Shown here in pieces: positions 1 to 9,113 of a stretch of DNA of 12,500 nt (position 1 is the first letter of the stretch; each line of letters opens with the position of its first letter). The stretch is from Halisarca cf. caerulea. Lineage: Eukaryota; Porifera; Demospongiae; Chondrillida; Halisarcidae. The stretch spans positions 2,201,302-2,213,801 of the forward strand of contig CAUJGJ010000264.1 in NCBI GenBank assembly GCA_963170055.1. The letters are read 5' to 3'. The notes under the pieces were generated by a model. That model saw only the letters and a list, made by a program, of their open reading frames with translations, made no database searches and was not told the DNA's origin. A program made the position numbers and the translations under genes.

Positions 1-492
1 TGTTTGGTTACTATAGTGCCCCATATGTTTGTCCAAGAGATGATTCAGACAATGGTGGAGTCTTGCCTGTTGGTGGCTATCGTATTCCATGTATTCTGAC
101 CTCTCTCATTCTCTTGGTTGCAGTTCGGTGGTTAAATGTCATTCTTCTTGTTGCGATAGTTATCATTGCCCTCTATGGTCTTGCGTGGTGTTTGTGGGAC
201 CATAAGTCCAGGTTAAACTGGGTACTGGTGGCACAGTTTTCTTTTCAGTCAGGGTTGCCTCCAATTTGGTATATACCAAAACGATACACATTGGCGTGGA
301 ATTGTTGGAAATACTTTTACCAGTATCGCATAAGAAATGATTTTGACTTTTTGCTTCTAAAACTATACCGTGAAGATGCTGGCCATGCACAGGTGTTGAG
401 AGAGGTCCTAATTGATGACTGCATTAGAAGAGGTGAACAGCGACAGTTTGAAAGACTAAATCTGTGGAGGAATTTAAGGGACCCGTCATTAG
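1..492 (+). CDS. Exon 1: last membrane helix and cytoplasmic start of a pannexin/innexin/LRRC8-like channel
   Basis: The frame is open from position 3 to the donor AG|GTATGG at 493. Numbering residues from position 3, Cys10 and Cys30 bracket a short polar loop. Pannexins and innexins have two extracellular-loop cysteines at about this spacing just before the fourth membrane helix. Residues 31-64 are strongly hydrophobic (LILLVAV, then VILLVAIVIIALYGLAW). Next comes a basic, aromatic-rich stretch, and from residue 112 a helical segment (NDFDFLLLKLYREDAGH) ending in RLNLWRNLRD. LRRC8 proteins have a similar NDF-hydrophobic segment and a downstream LNL motif, and innexins have a comparable FLL segment after the last helix. 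Such proteins form hexameric or larger plasma-membrane pores for ions and small metabolites. The family call rests on remembered pattern only. The frame stays open past the donor to a stop at 651, so read-through without splicing is possible. Confidence 0.5.
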
Positions 493-1982
493 GTATGGTG
501 ATAACCTGTTTTGCTCTGCATGTAATGAATTTTTTATCAGCCTCGTATTGCATTAGGACGTTGCAACTATTTCCCTTGGCAAATACTAATGCATGCACAT
601 GGAGCTATACTTGCATTCATTTGCATTCAGTCTATATAGTTTTTTATGAATAGTTATAGACATGTATGCATCCATCTGTATATATAAAGTACTCATATAT
701 CACAGCATAGCTGGTTATAAGTTTAAAGGAGCTGGTATATATAAGACTTAGACTAAGTATGCATATAATAATAACTTATTATTCATATTAGGATGTTTTT
801 GTGATGAAGCATGCAGGGTCTTAATATTTAATTCAAATTGCCCTAACTGACCAATTGTGTAATAATTGTTTCAGTTTGTTTCATGCATTTCTTTAAGCCT
901 ACAATCCTCACCAAGTACAATTTTCACAATCTTCATATTTCAAATAATAGTACACATGCAGCCATATGCTATGTACGAATCAATAGCGTGCTTCCTATAG
1001 ATGCAATCTGAAAAGTAAAACTATATCGATCCACTTTTATAGTGGACCAGCCTTTTCTAAACACATACTCATTGTACAAGTTGGACAATGAAATTGCATA
1101 GCACTGGAAATGGTATGTTAAGGCCGCCGGAGCTGGTACAACAGGTATATTTGGCCACAGTCGTTTCACTTTTTTGGTCCAAACCAAGTTTATTTATACA
1201 AGTTAACTATATTATCAAAGAAAATATTTTCAAATTGTTTGAAAATATTTTCTATATGTTTTAGATCTCTGAAACTACATTCAATTTGTAGCACTTGAAA
1301 CGCCATTGTAGCGCTTTGCAGCCATTTTATTCTGATGTTACTAAGCATCATTGGGCAACTACATAGTCTACTGGGATATTCCAAACACCACTTGATTTAG
1401 CTACAAAGGCAGATTTCTGTAGGATACAGCAAACCCTATGTATACTGACTGACTTTTCCCTGCAAATATCCTGCTGGTTTCCTAATGGAAGGATCCATGC
1501 ATATATGGTTGAAGAAACATTCTTCAGAACTATAATGTCATAATTTGAATTTGAACACCAGATTTAAGGTCCAGCTGTATAAGTTTTTGCAATCTTTTTT
1601 AAGCCTTCAAAAGCAGATAACCTCGATTGCTACAGACAAAAGCTGCTATAGGTATAGGGTATTATCTGATGGCACTATACTGTGCATGGTATTACCTCCT
1701 GTTCTCCTTTTGATTATAAAATCTGATAGTATAGTGAGCGCATGTTCTTGGATCAATAGTGTGAATTTGTTACTGGAGCTTACATTGTTCTGTTCTAAAA
1801 TTTGAGCCTATGCAGCTCTGCACATAGTATAATATTATATATATACATATGTATTATTTATATTATATGTATATTATGTATATATAGTTTAATCATTTTT
1901 ACATTATATATTTAATTATCAATGATATATCCTCCAATATTGATACTGCGAGAAGTGTATCTTTTCTACTGGTGTTTTGTAG
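493..1982 (+). other. Intron 1, AT-rich, no gene seen
   Basis: It runs from donor GTATGG to acceptor TTTTGTAG and is about 1.5 kb. Small open frames here show no recognisable protein and no splice-flanked exon consistent with the chain. It holds a near-perfect hairpin at 1219-1253 and an AT-rich stretch of TATA-like repeats at about 1828-1890. No other structure was recognised. Confidence 0.55.
1219..1253. repeat. Hairpin-forming inverted repeat, 16-bp arms and 3-nt loop
   Basis: Arms at 1219-1234 and 1238-1253 are perfectly complementary around the loop TTG. Each arm contains the self-complementary core GAAAATATTTTC, so the site is also a direct repeat of that 12-mer. It lies in intron 1. 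No transposon termini or target duplication are evident around it. Confidence 0.8.
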
Positions 1983-2086
1983 TTGAAGAATTGAAAACCA
2001 TTGAGGGGAATAACCAAAGCCTTGTTGAGGAGAGTGAAACGACAGCAGATATTGAAAATGAGTCCTTAAGAGCTCAGCCAAAAAAA
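1983..2086 (+). CDS. Exon 2: acidic linker
   Basis: Acceptor GTTTTGTAG is followed by 104 nt ending at donor AAAAAA|GTAAGT, a consensus 5' splice site. The single base carried from exon 1 plus TT gives Val, then EELKTIEGNN and a Glu/Ser/Thr-rich stretch ending in AQPKK. Composition suggests a flexible, mostly disordered cytoplasmic linker between the channel-like and methyltransferase-like parts. No domain is recognised. The phase fit (1 in, 0 out) and strong donor support the exon. Confidence 0.6.
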
Positions 2087-2430
2087 GTAAGTAAAACTGT
2101 TTGCACTTTACAAAGATCATACTGTAACAGTATAAGAAACTGGAACTTTCATGGTACCAAACTCTGCAGTTACAAAAATTAGAAGATTTATGCACAGTTT
2201 AAATTTCATGGTTGTCAATGAAAAATAGTTAAAAATGACTATATACCGAGACAATGGATCATGAAGACTGTATATCTACATAAATCTGTTTATTCAATTT
2301 GATAAAATATTCATTTGTAAACTATTTCAAAGTAGTGTACACCAATTACTTTTTTTCTCTTTACACGCAGTATTGTATTATTCCTGATAGATTTTATGCT
2401 TCACCTTCATTCTTTTATATTTCTATGCAG
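2087..2430 (+). other. Intron 2
   Basis: 344 nt, from donor GTAAGT to acceptor TTTCTATGCAG with a pyrimidine-rich tract. No other feature was seen. Confidence 0.6.
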
Positions 2431-2568
2431 CCTTTGGGAGATACAATCCAAAAGGTTCTCTACAACAGTTTGACTGCCAAAGCTCTTAAGTTGGAACGAC
2501 TTGATATCCTCGATATTGCTTTTGGTACTAGTGGCTACAAATTGCAATTGGCAGCCAAGAGTGACCGG
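2431..2568 (+). CDS. Exon 3: methyltransferase-like strand 1 and glycine loop
   Basis: A strong acceptor (TTTCTATGCAG) and donor CGG|GTAGGT enclose 46 codons in phase 0. The product has an amphipathic helix (IQKVLYNSLTAKALKLE) followed by RLDILDIAFGTSGYKLQLA. In class I SAM-dependent methyltransferases the first strand ends in a D/E-x-G-x-G-x-G-type loop. Here the pattern is D-I-A-F-G-T-S-G, with Ala at the first glycine, so cofactor binding is uncertain. A leucine-rich repeat reading (LERLDILDIA) is the alternative, notable because LRRC8 channels carry such repeats, but no second repeat with the right spacing follows. A second donor four bases further on cannot be excluded. Confidence 0.6.
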
Positions 2569-4606
2569 GTAGGTAGATAAGTATAGAGTATAGCCCACTT
2601 TCAGTTGTATGGCATTAATAATCATGACATACGAGGGTGGGTTAGGACCAAAAGGCGCAGTGATTGTTTATATGCTGCAACTCGTGGGTGGGTTATAACC
2701 AGCTTCTAAACTAATTTTAAACAGTGTTAGCACCTCCTTTGTGATTACCTTGTATTAGAAGAGGGTGCTTTTTAGTTGATTAACTACTTTTCCTGCTGTC
2801 AATTGACAGATCAAGCCACAAAGACTCAGGTGATCTGCATTTTCCTAGCAATGCTGCAGTATAGAGCAATATAGATCATGCTGCTTCATACTGTTTGAAG
2901 CATACAAACTTGCCCGATCAATTTGAAATTCATTATACCATATAGACTCACATTTTTGCTGGATGAAACTTTTGCAGTTTTTATGGATTGCATGGTAACC
3001 ATGCCCAAAATTTTAAGCCTATAGATTAGGTGAAGCTGTTGTATACATTGACCGCAATGACCGTGAAAGGAACAGAGGTCATTGAGAAGTACTGAGATGC
3101 CTTAGCACTTCCTTCTAATAGTTTTATCAAGATGCAAACAGAAGAACTTTGTATCAAGAATGGATTTAAATTTTTATGTAGGCTGGATTAAAGATGAATT
3201 ATGAAAATTGCAAATCTGCAATAATCCATCCCGTGGAAATTTGCAATTGAGCGTATAAGGAATGGCATATTATGCAATAGGATGGTGCATATTCTTACAT
3301 AAATTTATAAATGTGAGCATGCATGACCACCCACTGAACATATATACTCTTACGCTACTTTTATTTTAATTTTGCATGCTGCAATAATTAATTCACCAAC
3401 TCACTAAATAGATGCAACTAAATGGAAAAGAATTGAAAGTAAGCTTCTACACTTGAAGCTACTTGAAGGGACAGGAGCAACATATCCAAAATTGTGACAC
3501 CAAGTGATCTCTCGTGTAATGTATTGAACAGATAAATGGGCTAGCCAAACCAAAAAAATAAAACATTATCAAGAAATATAATAATTTGAAAGTTGTGTCA
3601 GACATGAAACAAGTGTAGCATGCTTCTACATGTGCCAATTTAATGGACTGTTTTACATGCCTGACTTTTTTCTTACAGAAGATTTATCGACAAGTGAATG
3701 AGTATGCATACATGATTGGAAACCTACAGGAAAGAAATTGGCATGAAGTGTATTACTAATTTCTTTGGAAAATTAGTAGGCCTTCAAATCAAGGTATCAT
3801 TTTCAAAAGGAATGGATTTCTTCCCGGATGTTTATCATAAGCTTGTAGTGTGAGTGCATACACAAATTTGCAGCAAGTGAGAATGCCACACTGACTTGAA
3901 ATCAGCATTGTTGAAACCTTATTAAGTTTGTGAAGGAATGCAAGCCAAGGGAGGAAATTCTGCTCCCGGCCACTCTTTGACTTAAACTCTCACACGGCTA
4001 CCTATTGAGGATGCTTCTATGTGGCCAACATGCCATCAATATTTATTGATAGAAAAATCTAGTATTGTATTGTAACAGCACCAATTACAGTTTTCAGGAA
4101 GAAGGAAACCTGCTTTGAAGACATAATAGCCATGCTAAGTAAATTTTCCCTTAATTTGCCAGAATGACATTTTCGAAAAGAACCTGGGAGTTAGGTTAGA
4201 AGTTATATATTTTTGACATAAATGTTATCCATTCAATTTCTGAATCAGCGAAAAACTTATTTCCAGCCCTTAAATTTGAGCTACATGGGTGAATCCAGGG
4301 TTTGTGCCTGATTTTGTGCAGAGTGGGGAAAAAGTAACAGGTATATTTTTTTTCGTATGCTAATTCTTATAATTATAGAATCCCAGTCAGTAGCAGTAAG
4401 TGCATGGTTGCTATTTTAAGGGATTCCAGCATGATACTGGTTTATACGGTAAGAATGGAACCATTGATAAATTCCAAGTTGTACCACCCTCATGAGCTGC
4501 TTGTGGTTTGGAATAATGCATGTACAGTAAGATAAATCTTAAATCTGATTTAAAATTCTTTTCAGAGAATTACTATGCCTCACTTGCTTTACTCACAACT
4601 TTCCAG
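2569..4606 (+). other. Intron 3, 2 kb, no certain gene
   Basis: Runs between donor GTAGGT and acceptor CTTTCCAG. Its sequence is less AT-skewed in places (about 2650-3100 and 3400-4150) and may be old decayed repeat, but I could not identify a family. A possible 69-nt cassette exon at 3679-3747 was considered and rejected. No RNA gene was recognised. Confidence 0.5.
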
Positions 4607-4741
4607 GTTGTTGCTGTAGACTTGAATCCATACTACTTGAATGAGGAAGAACCTGTTTGTAAGAAATTGTATACAGCTGGTATTACTCATTTCAAGACAT
4701 TGGCCAACATTTTTTCCAAGGAGAAAAACTGTATTTGTAAG
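4607..4741 (+). CDS. Exon 4: methyltransferase-like strand 2 with acidic residue
   Basis: 45 codons in phase 0 between acceptor CTTTCCAG and donor AAG|GTATCA. It opens with VVAVDLNPYYL. In Rossmann methyltransferases the second strand ends in an acidic residue that binds the ribose of SAM, often in a V-x-V-D-x-x-P setting. Joined to exon 3 the order is strand 1, loop, helix, then KSDR|VVAVDLNP, as expected for that fold. A helical region with KKLYTAGITHFKTLANIF follows. The join rebuilding a known motif is the best evidence for both exons and for the family. Confidence 0.65.
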
Positions 4742-5386
4742 GTATCAATACTGAGTTATCACGCAAGATTTATTATTACCTGTGCATACATTTGGTAAAT
4801 TGAATGCTAATCTAGGTATATGCTACTATACAATGTCATGTTAGCACATAAACTGCTCATATATTGCATATATTTGTATGATACACACCTAAGAAAAGTT
4901 CGAAAGTAAAGTGACTATATACACGGTGAAAGAGAAGTGCTAATGTCTGACTCTACGTAGATTATAGTGATCACACTGTGAAATGTACGCGATCATGCCA
5001 TGAAGCAAGCAATCTCATCGTAAATTTTGCTCATGATCGCAGTGTGCATAGCTATTTGCATTTTAGCCGAACCTGGTGCTATCTGACTGATTTCAGGTTC
5101 ACTTTTAAGTTCTGTCTTTCTCGAAGTACGTAAAATTGTGCAGCATGAAACATTATTGTAAGCACACATACAAAGGAATGATAAGTAATTCGGGTGAAAA
5201 AAAACGTAGGGCTGCCACCCGTAGTTAGTGCATTTACTCTGCAGGTATGTCATGTCCGATTTTGGACATAAGCAGAAATGGCCTATTGGAAATTATAATT
5301 GATGTAGAGGTTACTGCTGAAACACATAGCATCCCGGCAAAGCACTAACTTCTCTGTTTTGTATTTGATAGACTAATTCCACTCCA

Positions 5387-5465
5387 CACTGCTAATTCTT
5401 TTTTTTCTGTCTGTTTTCTGAGAATGCACTGCTAATTCTTCTTTTTCTGTTTTTTTCTGAGAATG
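5387..5465. repeat. Two-copy tandem repeat, unit about 40 bp
   Basis: Copies at 5387-5426 and 5427-5465 both start CACTGCTAATTCTT and end TTTTCTGAGAATG. They differ by a few T/C changes in the middle pyrimidine run. A short gap separates them from the following poly-C run. This looks like a recent slippage or unequal-exchange duplication in the intron. Confidence 0.85.
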
Positions 5466-5473
5466 CTAAAAAT

Positions 5474-5490
5474 CCCCCCCCCCCCCCCCC
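5474..5490. repeat. Poly-C homopolymer, 17 C
   Basis: A run of 17 cytosines in intron 4. Its length is likely to vary between individuals or sequencing reads. It does not affect coding sequence. Confidence 0.9.
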
Positions 5491-5793
5491 TACCTTTGTT
5501 AGTTACATGCTAGATCGATTTGGATATATGTTAATCTTTTGACATATAACACATGTAACAGCTGTTTAGTTCTAGTTTAGTTCTGTGTACCTGAAGAAGA
5601 CTGAGTGGGCTAAATGTTGTACAATTGAATGATAAATATTAATTGTTACCTGTGCCTTATATATGTCCAAATATTAAGTGTATCCATACAAATGGAATTG
5701 TGTCGTTTTTAATTATTTATTAAAATTTTTAAGTTAGTTGTTCTGTATAAGATTATACAATTAATTAAAAAATATTTATTATCAATTATGCAG

Positions 5794-5938
5794 TTCAGAA
5801 AGCAGCTAGTTGAAGAATATTTTGAAGAGGATGATGAAATAGATGAAAATTTTCCTGTTGCCAATGTCATAGTTGTAGGTCCAATTCCAGCTGAATCGGA
5901 TGGAAGCTACATTGAACACCTCTCACAGCAAGATAAAT
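5794..5938 (+). CDS. Exon 5: acidic stretch and methyltransferase-like strand 4
   Basis: Acceptor ATTATGCAG, donor AAAT|GTATGA, phase 0 in and 1 out. The product begins FRKQLVEEYFEEDDEIDEN, then FPVANVIVVGPIPAES. The hydrophobic VIVVGP strand followed by Pro is where a class I methyltransferase would have its fourth strand and active-site loop, but no family-specific motif such as DPPY or NPPF is present. The acidic insert is unusual between these strands. Function as an enzyme is therefore doubtful; a structural or pseudo-enzyme role is equally possible. Confidence 0.55.
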
Positions 5939-6068
5939 GTATGATCTGTGTCTAGATTCTAAAATTTAATATGAATTTGATCAGTCTGGGCCTAGAGGGC
6001 ATATATGAACCCTGTGCATCAACCCCCCCCCCCCTTAATTTGCTTCAACTTCATGCTTTTTTGATTAG
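5939..6068 (+). other. Intron 5, short, with poly-C run near acceptor
   Basis: 130 nt from GTATGA to TTTTGATTAG. A run of 12 C at 6023-6034 lies about 35 nt before the acceptor and acts as part of the pyrimidine-rich region. Confidence 0.6.
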
Positions 6069-6225
6069 GTTCACGTACTATTCCTGTCTACTGGCTGTTG
6101 AAGTGGATGCAGCAAGAGCACCTTCTTCACTCTGTGTCCTACTTGGTCACAGTGACACCACAAACCATTGAAGGAAAATGTGTTTCGGATCATTTTGTGG
6201 AGTTTAAGCCAGATTCCAGATGGGA
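6069..6225 (+). CDS. Exon 6: C-terminal part of the methyltransferase-like domain
   Basis: Acceptor TTTTGATTAG and donor TGGGA|GTAAGT, a perfect donor consensus. T from exon 5 plus GT gives Cys, then SRTIPVYWLLKWMQQEH, a helix, and HSVSYLVTVTPQTIEG, which reads like a beta strand, ending in VEFKPDSRW. The helix-strand order fits the end of a Rossmann domain, but no diagnostic motif is seen. Phase 1 in, 2 out, consistent with both neighbours. Confidence 0.6.
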
Positions 6226-6388
6226 GTAAGTTATCTTTATATGTAGCTACATCTTTTACATATTAGATTATTGTATTGGCAGGGTTCTTAGCCTGTAATG
6301 TGACACCATTGGAATTAAGACATGCATTTTTAGGGGGAACCTGTATAGTGTCACCTCTATTGTGATCTTTTAGACTTTTATGAGATCT

Positions 6389-6389
<1 letters not shown>

Positions 6390-6457
<68 letters not shown>

Positions 6458-6475
6458 ATGTGTGTGCATGTGTGT

Positions 6476-6541
<66 letters not shown>

Positions 6542-6546
6542 ATGTG

Positions 6547-6578
<32 letters not shown>

Positions 6579-6634
6579 GTGTATGTGTGTGTGTGTGTGC
6601 GTGTGTGTGTGCATGTGTGTGTGTGTGTGTGTGG
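6390..6634. repeat. Long interrupted (TG)n microsatellite
   Basis: About 245 bp of TG repeat. The first 67 bp are uninterrupted; the rest has CA, TA and CG interruptions in blocks such as GTGCATGTGTGTGCATG. Alternating purine-pyrimidine DNA of this length can adopt the Z form. It lies in intron 6. Confidence 0.95.
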
Positions 6635-7392
6635 TGTACAGCCGTGTCCACACATAATCTGTTTTACATGCGCATCGGCTAAATTGCACTTGAAGCCAGA
6701 ATCTAATTTGTATTAAATTATCCAATTTTCATCCACACTGCAATTTGGGAAATGGAAGGAACAATGCATGAGTCATCACGTGTCTCAAGAAAGATGGCGT
6801 TGTCTACAGCTGAACTGTTGTTGATCAGTTGTCTAGTGTATTTCTTATGAATGTGCATTGTCCACATATTTTTTGAATAGAAATCCCTGATGCTTGCAGT
6901 TTGATTCAATGAATGTGTGCGGGTTGTTTGGTACTGCTTTTATTCGGAAGGAGAATGCAGTGCCAACAGTGAGTGGTTTATAGTGAGTCACGGATGCTTA
7001 ATTTCACCTACTGCTTAGATTTATACTCATACATCTTATATCACTAGCTTAGTATTGTCTCATCTTTCCGAAAAGGTTTGCGATATTGTGAATTTTCGAC
7101 ATATTCAGAACAGATTTTTCTTCACGTTACTTGAATCCACGTAAGAAGTTTGCAGTGGTGGGCAAGTGTTTCCCGGAGCCTGGTGGACCGCGATGAACCT
7201 GTCATCTCGAAATACCTTTGGCATGGCTTTGAGGCAAATTGGTTAATCTTGATTCAATCTACCTCCATAAGTGGATTTATTGTAATTCGCTTCTGAGAAT
7301 TCACTTTTCGGGTGCATGGACCCTCCCACTCCTAATTCAAAGTAGATTCAATTTGCATTCAATCTGGATTCAAGCATACATGTGGACAAAGC

Positions 7393-7393
<1 letters not shown>

Positions 7394-7453
<60 letters not shown>
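7394..7453. repeat. (TG)n microsatellite
   Basis: About 60 bp of perfect TG repeat in the same intron, same strand orientation as the longer tract 760 bp upstream. Confidence 0.95.
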
Positions 7454-7457
<4 letters not shown>

Positions 7458-7783
7458 ACTTTCACTCAATGCACTAGCAACCAAATGTCATATAGAGTGT
7501 ACTCATCGTTGTGGTGAAGATTTGCTGAAGACAGCAAAATAATGTTGATGTACGTAAACAAGGAGCATTCACAATTCAAGTAGAGTATGGGTGGCTGTCA
7601 ATATTTTGTATTTATTTCCTGATGACATAGACGTCATGCATCAAAGGAGACGTTTGGGCAGTATATTTTGTTACTTTGTTGCAATGGCATTTTAATGTCA
7701 CTTTATGTGCAAAGATCACAATAACTTGTGCATTGAATAGCAGCATAGTTGTCTTCAAGTGTTACAAGGATAAACTGCTTCCT

Positions 7784-7865
7784 TAGGGAGTATTATGTTT
7801 ACTAACCTCATCCTTTAGGCGCTATGTGCCCTCTGGCCTTCAGTCAGTAAACATGTTACTCCCTA
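7784..7865. repeat. Intronic inverted repeat, 20-bp arms with 42-nt loop
   Basis: Arms 7784-7803 and 7846-7865 pair at 18 of 20 positions; the two mismatches are adjacent. Pairing partly continues outward for a few bases after a bulge. It could be a short foldback transposon remnant or an RNA hairpin in the intron. No flanking target duplication was seen. Confidence 0.75.
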
Positions 7866-8077
7866 TATGGAGCCATGTGGTAACTATTATTTATCCACTA
7901 TATTTATAAGATAGTTTGTTATACCCAATGTTGAATACTCCTCTGCAACCATTTTATTTTATCAAGATGAGGGTTTAAAACTTGACGTGATTGTCAAATC
8001 ACTTGTCGCACTATTTTGTTCATTATATATGTTAGTATCTTTGTCATCACTATTTTTATCATTCTTAATTCACTTAG

Positions 8078-8288
8078 AACACCCATATTTCTGTACAAGC
8101 AATCCGAAGATAATATGTTTAAATTGCATGAAGAGCAATCAACTTCAATTGCAAGGGAAGACCAAGAGTCGGAGGAAGAACCTCCTTGTGAATCTAGTAT
8201 GATTGGATGTAACAACATTGTCACATTAAAATGTGGGCAATCAAGCTGTAATTTTATGATTAAAATGTATTGTATCCCCAAAGTATAG
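8078..8288 (+). CDS. Exon 7: acidic, Cys-containing C-terminal tail
   Basis: GA from exon 6 plus A gives Glu, then TPIFLYKQSEDN, an acidic Ser/Glu stretch (REDQESEEEPP) and a Cys-rich end (C-N-N-I-V-T-L-K-C-G-Q-S-S-C), stop TAG at 8286. The acceptor is strong. An alternative donor AAA|GTATAG at 8283 is in phase 0 and would join to the good acceptor TACCTTTCGCAG at 8400, adding ILDFSDFVGGHSFMIA before a stop at 8449. A further acceptor TGTTTTCAG at 8617 also opens a phase-0 frame. The 3' end is therefore ambiguous. No AATAAA signal is evident close to any of these stops. Confidence 0.5.
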
Positions 8289-8886
8289 TTAATGATATGG
8301 ATTAGTAGTTTCTTTTATAATAGATACATGCAGATTATAGTTTTCAAGAAGATACAGTAACTATTATTAATGATATAATATATTTGTCTACCTTTCGCAG
8401 ATCTTGGATTTTAGCGATTTTGTGGGTGGCCATTCATTTATGATAGCTTGATTTAGTTGCACTGAATGCACATGTACAACACATAAGAAAATTCCTATAT
8501 TCCATAACCATCTTGAATGTGCCTATATATAGCCCTATAGCTAGCTGTATGCATATGTGCCCAATTAATTCTCATATATATGCATGAAACTTGTCCTTCC
8601 ATCTTCCATGTTTTCAGTTGGAGAATGCTTCTGACAAAGCCTTTATGCACAATCCTGTATCAATTCTGCATATGTCCTTTTTATGTGTTTATAGACATAA
8701 TATGTAGTTAGAAATATAATATAATATATATATATTATCTATATATATATATATATGTATATTTATTTTTTTTCATTTTTTTTAAAAAATAATTATAATA
8801 TATATTGAAAAGGAGAGAAAAAAAGGCCTGCTTTACTACACAAACACACATATACACACACAATGCCATGCTAAATAAGAAATCAA
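8289..8886. other. AT-rich region after the gene; possible extra 3' exons and retroelement 3' tail
   Basis: Contains possible acceptors at 8400 and 8617 for the gene above. Positions about 8700-8800 are an AT-rich TATA/poly-T stretch. From 8887 downward on the minus strand lies the 3' untranslated tail of the retroelement copy at 8887-9115; its end cannot be set and may merge with the AT-rich stretch. No other gene was seen. Confidence 0.5.
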
Positions 8887-9113
8887 ACTGTACAACAACC
8901 TAAGATGGATGATGTGTTAAATCTCCGAATACAAGCACTGATTTGCTGACACAGCTTTAAATAAGACAGTGGATCTTTAGTTATTTGTCTAGTACGCATG
9001 CTGAGATCATGAAAAAATGAGAGAGCATCTCTATCAAAAGATCCGGATGATTCCACGGCAATTGGGATGAAAATGTACTTAATTTGGAGCTCGGCATAAA
9101 CTTGGCACGATGT

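Larger units (their letters stand above)
4742..5793 (+). other. Intron 4, with short repeats only
   Basis: Runs from donor GTATCA to acceptor ATTATGCAG, about 1.05 kb. It contains a 9-bp inverted repeat (4989-4997 with 5032-5040), a 40-bp tandem duplication (5387-5465) and a run of 17 C (5474-5490). The minus-strand frame at 4993-5253 has no recognisable product. Confidence 0.55.
6226..8077 (+). other. Intron 6, 1.85 kb, with two TG microsatellites and a hairpin
   Basis: Runs from donor GTAAGT to acceptor TTAATTCACTTAG, preceded by a good pyrimidine tract. It contains long TG tracts at 6390-6634 and 7394-7453 and an inverted repeat at 7784-7865. Open frames over the TG tracts (CVCV or HTHT on the two strands) are repeat artefacts. 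No gene was recognised in 6640-7390 or 7460-7780. Confidence 0.55.
1..8288 (+). other. Multi-exon gene: pannexin/LRRC8-like channel part joined to methyltransferase-like part (5' partial)
   Basis: Seven exons can be chained with GT-AG borders: 1-492, 1983-2086, 2431-2568, 4607-4741, 5794-5938, 6069-6225 and 8078 to the stop at 8286-8288. Junction phases are 1, 0, 0, 0, 1 and 2, and each donor phase fits the next acceptor without a stop, giving about 460 codons in the window. The N-terminus is missing. The encoded order is extracellular loop with two cysteines, a membrane helix, a cytoplasmic helical domain, an acidic linker, a Rossmann methyltransferase-like domain and an acidic tail. What I see is the phase agreement and the motifs; that it is one transcript is inferred. 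A 1.5-kb intron separates the channel exon from the rest, so two adjacent genes remain possible. No promoter or clear polyadenylation signal was found. Confidence 0.6.

Noticed and set aside
82..123. Possible 42-nt mini-intron inside exon 1 ending TTGGTTGCAG
   Set aside because: The frame stays open without removal, and the segment holds the second loop cysteine and part of the hydrophobic helix. Removal would spoil the channel pattern, though splicing cannot be excluded.
317..598. Minus-strand frame of 93 codons opposite exon 1
   Set aside because: Shadow of the exon 1 reading frame with no recognisable product.
3679..3747. Possible 69-nt phase-0 cassette exon after acceptor TTTTCTTACAG
   Set aside because: The donor GAA|GTGTAT is weak, and inclusion would split the strand 2 motif rebuilt by joining exons 3 and 4.
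4989..5040. 9-bp inverted repeat GCGATCATG / CATGATCGC in intron 4
   Set aside because: Short, with no target duplication or element structure; could be chance.
6263..6725. Overlapping open frames of CVCV and HTHT repeats on both strands
   Set aside because: Translations of the TG microsatellite; no real coding content.
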